A stretch of DNA of 6,041 nucleotides, from positions 1 through 6,041 of the forward strand of contig JAUXAH010000117.1 in the NCBI GenBank assembly GCA_030614945.1. The letters run 5' to 3'. The DNA is from Phycisphaerae bacterium. Lineage in GTDB: Bacteria; Planctomycetota; Phycisphaerae; Sedimentisphaerales; SG8-4. The position numbers and the translations under genes were made by a program. Under the pieces are notes generated by a model. It made no database searches. It saw only the letters and a program-made list of their open reading frames with translations, and was not told the origin of the DNA. This document shows positions 4,943 to 6,041 of the stretch, piece after piece. Numbering within the stretch: position 1 is the first letter of the stretch; each line of letters begins with the position of its first letter.

Positions 4943-5452
4943 TCAGAGTCGAAGCAGATTGTTCTCAGTTAACTCACCCTTGCCCATATGCATCATTTTT
5001 TCCGTTTCTCTCATCGCGATTTTCTCTTCGTGATCCTCACATAACGTGTACAATACCCAAAGTCCAATTGGCAAGAGGAACGGTGAAAGGATGACAATCG
5101 GAAGATTGCCACCACCCCATAGCGCGAACGAAAGTATGATAGATGTCGCTAGTGCTAGTAAGATGGTCGTTGCAATTAATTTTCTGCCTGATTTGTGAGC
5201 GAAGAACACATAGCACCGCATCGTCGGCGTGTTCCACCTGCGATGATGGACGAGTTCGTGACTTCTTGCAAGGGTCACCAAGAACTCAGGCTCGGTGAGG
5301 TGGATCACCCTGTTTTTGTCTATGCATCCAAATGCAAATGAACCCTCACAAAAGCCCCAGTGGTAAACAAACTTAACTCCGTCTACGGTCTCCTCACGCG
5401 TGACCTCGCTCTCCTTCTTACCCACGGTCACTGGGCCACCCCCGTACTTCAT
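4943..5452 (-). CDS. Small membrane protein with HExxH zinc-protease motif (M48/M56-like)
   Basis: A 169-residue frame. HELVH at 65-69, followed by HRRW, resembles the active site of M48 and M56 (BlaR1-type) membrane proteases. Two hydrophobic helices follow (about 91-111 and 116-137). Then comes EDHEEKIAM (139-147), where E143-x-x-A146 resembles the ExxAD third ligand of M48, with Met for Asp. The order HExxH, hairpin, Glu matches M48, but the protein is much shorter than typical members and lacks N-terminal helices. ATG 5452 overlaps the upstream stop (ATGA) with only a weak SD. The first seven codons are a copy of the tRNA 5' end, whose GGGGGTGG could instead serve as SD for GTG at codon 8 or 10. 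The protease assignment is inference from motif and layout; activity is uncertain. Confidence 0.75.
   Translation of the reverse strand: MKYGGGPVTVGKKESEVTREETVDGVKFVYHWGFCEGSFAFGCIDKNRVIHLTEPEFLVTLARSHELVHHRRWNTPTMRCYVFFAHKSGRKLIATTILLALATSIILSFALWGGGNLPIVILSPFLLPIGLWVLYTLCEDHEEKIAMRETEKMMHMGKGELTENNLLRL
5431..5449 (-). repeat. 19-bp direct repeat, copy 2 (start of HExxH gene)
   Basis: This is an exact copy of the tRNA 5' end, here encoding residues KYGGGP just after the start codon of the HExxH gene. Downstream of it, GCCC and GGGT are again nine bases apart, so a D-arm can still be drawn, but no anticodon or T-arm follows. It looks like a tRNA 5' fragment left by duplication or by site-specific integration. 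Confidence 0.88.
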
Positions 5453-5730
5453 AACTCATTCAAACCACTCTCGGCTCCATCGCTCACCTGTCGAGGGCCG
5501 GGTAGGGCAGCGCTCGTGGAGAGTTGATTGACCCCACCGCATCGTGCAGATGACTTAGCGCCCTCCCCGCCCGGCCTTTGCTCGGGTGATAGCAGATGGT
5601 TAAGGGACTCCTCAAACTCGGGGCAGGAGTAGATCCCCTCGCCAGCCTTCTCGCAGTTGGATGCCCGGACGCAGAAGCGGCATAGCCCATGTTTGATCTC
5701 GTCACTCATAGCTCGCACCCGTCCCATCAT
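5449..5730 (-). CDS. Small Cys4 protein, unknown function
   Basis: Ninety-three residues from ATG 5730, preceded by GAGGTGATC, nearly a perfect complement of the archaeal 16S tail, five bases away. A second ATG follows directly, and Met8 (before SDEIKHG) is a weaker alternative. Cys17, 20, 26 and 36 form C-x2-C-x5-C-x9-CPEF, the look of a small metal-binding domain. The C-terminal half, from about residue 45, is rich in Gly, Ser, Pro and Ala and likely disordered. The stop overlaps the start of the HExxH gene. I do not recognise a named family; the N-terminal half is the reliable part. Confidence 0.72.
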   Translation of the reverse strand: MMGRVRAMSDEIKHGLCRFCVRASNCEKAGEGIYSCPEFEESLNHLLSPEQRPGGEGAKSSARCGGVNQLSTSAALPGPRQVSDGAESGLNEL

Positions 5731-5741
5731 GTTCGATCACC

Positions 5742-5780
5742 TCACCTCGCTCCTTTATTCCGTTCACGCGTCCAGCCCAC
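5742..5780 (-). CDS. Possible 12-residue leader ORF
   Basis: A GTG at 5780 lies eight bases after AAGGAGGT (5795-5788), the strongest SD in the window, and opens a 12-codon frame (VGWTRERNKGAR) ending at TGA 5742. Its last codons contain GAGGTGA, part of the SD region of the Cys4 gene that follows. The frame also carries the distal arm of the hairpin at 5770-5789. A strong SD with no longer gene behind it suggests either a regulatory leader peptide or a relic of a lost gene. Expression is unproven, and short frames like this can be chance. Confidence 0.35.
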   Translation of the reverse strand: MGWTRERNKGAR

Positions 5781-5789
5781 GAGCTGGAC
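5770..5789 (-). promoter_or_regulatory. Intergenic hairpin overlapping an SD
   Basis: GTCCAGC and GCTGGAC form a perfect 7-bp stem around a 6-base loop (TCGTGG). The 5' arm starts within AAGGAGGTC, so folding would hide part of that SD and the GTG that follows. No T-tract follows on the minus strand, so it is not a typical terminator. It may control translation or RNA processing between the upstream gene and the Cys4 gene. Confidence 0.45.
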
Positions 5790-5793
5790 CTCC

Positions 5794-6041
5794 TTAACCC
5801 GACCGATGTTTCAAACTTATGAGCTTCGTAATCACGTCATGGGCCTCGCCCTTGGTGATGTCTACATTGGGCACCGCTCCCAGATCTTGAAGGGTCTTTC
5901 GCTGATCTGGCGTCATAGGGTCGCTTCGCCAGGCACCCGGAGGCCTGTCCTTTCCAGAGGCCACCTGCTGCTCGAGGATCTTCTCGAAGCCAGGGAAGTG
6001 AGCGGCTGCCCACTCGAGATCCTTCACCTGGGTGATGTTGA
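5794..6041 (-). CDS. C-terminal part of a protein entering from the right edge, unknown function
   Basis: The frame is open to the window edge (81 residues visible, ending at TAA 5796-5794). A GTG at 6027 is in frame but has no SD, and the frame continues upstream of it, so the true start is likely outside. The last 40 residues have the pattern T-x-x-Q-x-x-x-L-x-x-LG followed by an acidic/polar turn and TKGEAHDVITKL. I recall this small helical module from the C-terminus of various phage and plasmid DNA-replication or recombination proteins. That is family memory, not proof. The stop is inside the SD of the putative leader ORF. Confidence 0.72.
   Translation of the reverse strand, partial: NITQVKDLEWAAAHFPGFEKILEQQVASGKDRPPGAWRSDPMTPDQRKTLQDLGAVPNVDITKGEAHDVITKLISLKHRSG

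Noticed and set aside
5484..5705. Alternative minus-strand frame over the Cys4 gene
   Set aside because: It loses the Cys motif, has no SD, and does not join the overlapping stop/start chain.

Overview
The window looks like part of an archaeal mobile element (virus, plasmid or integrated element). Every supported gene lies on the minus strand. Genes are small and touch or overlap by a few bases. Many starts follow Shine-Dalgarno (SD) sequences of the GGAGGGGTGAT / GAGGTGATC type, and several use GTG or TTG. A HerA-type ATPase, a LAGLIDADG protein, a 44-residue C2H2 zinc finger, several tiny Cys-rich proteins and a tRNA with archaeal-style arms support this. No integrase, replication initiator or capsid gene is visible, so virus versus plasmid cannot be decided.

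In transcription order (high to low coordinates): the C-terminus of a protein running off the right edge (6041-5794); a possible 12-codon leader ORF with a hairpin (5789-5742); a Cys4 protein (5730-5449); a short membrane protein with an HExxH zinc-protease motif (5452-4943); a tRNA with anticodon CAT (4924-4851). Next come three genes that open with the same short N-terminal motif: a Cys4 protein (4813-4580), a one-finger C2H2 protein (4580-4446) and a two-helix membrane protein (4449-4057). They are followed by a Cys-rich protein (4060-3821), a 61-62-residue protein with a CPxC knuckle (3824-3636), a four-helix membrane protein (3635-3270), two small basic helical proteins (3268-2936, 2935-2678), a Cys4 protein (2673-2464), a LAGLIDADG protein (2462-1773) and a large HerA/FtsK-like ATPase with coiled coils (1776 to beyond 1).

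Stop/start overlaps (ATGA, TGATG, TTGA, TAG-ATG) make translational coupling along one long transcript likely. No gene-free stretch exceeds about 60 bases, and no convincing promoter or terminator is seen inside the window. The ATPase is the only gene with a clear machine-like role (DNA translocation, by family). The membrane and Cys-rich proteins could be envelope, transfer or regulatory factors, but their functions are not known from sequence.

The most unusual features are the tRNA with C at position 33 and mixed Met identity, a 19-bp copy of the tRNA 5' end that forms the first codons of the protease-like gene, a gene-junction sequence conserved at DNA level but read in different frames, and a shared N-terminal cassette in three consecutive unrelated genes.
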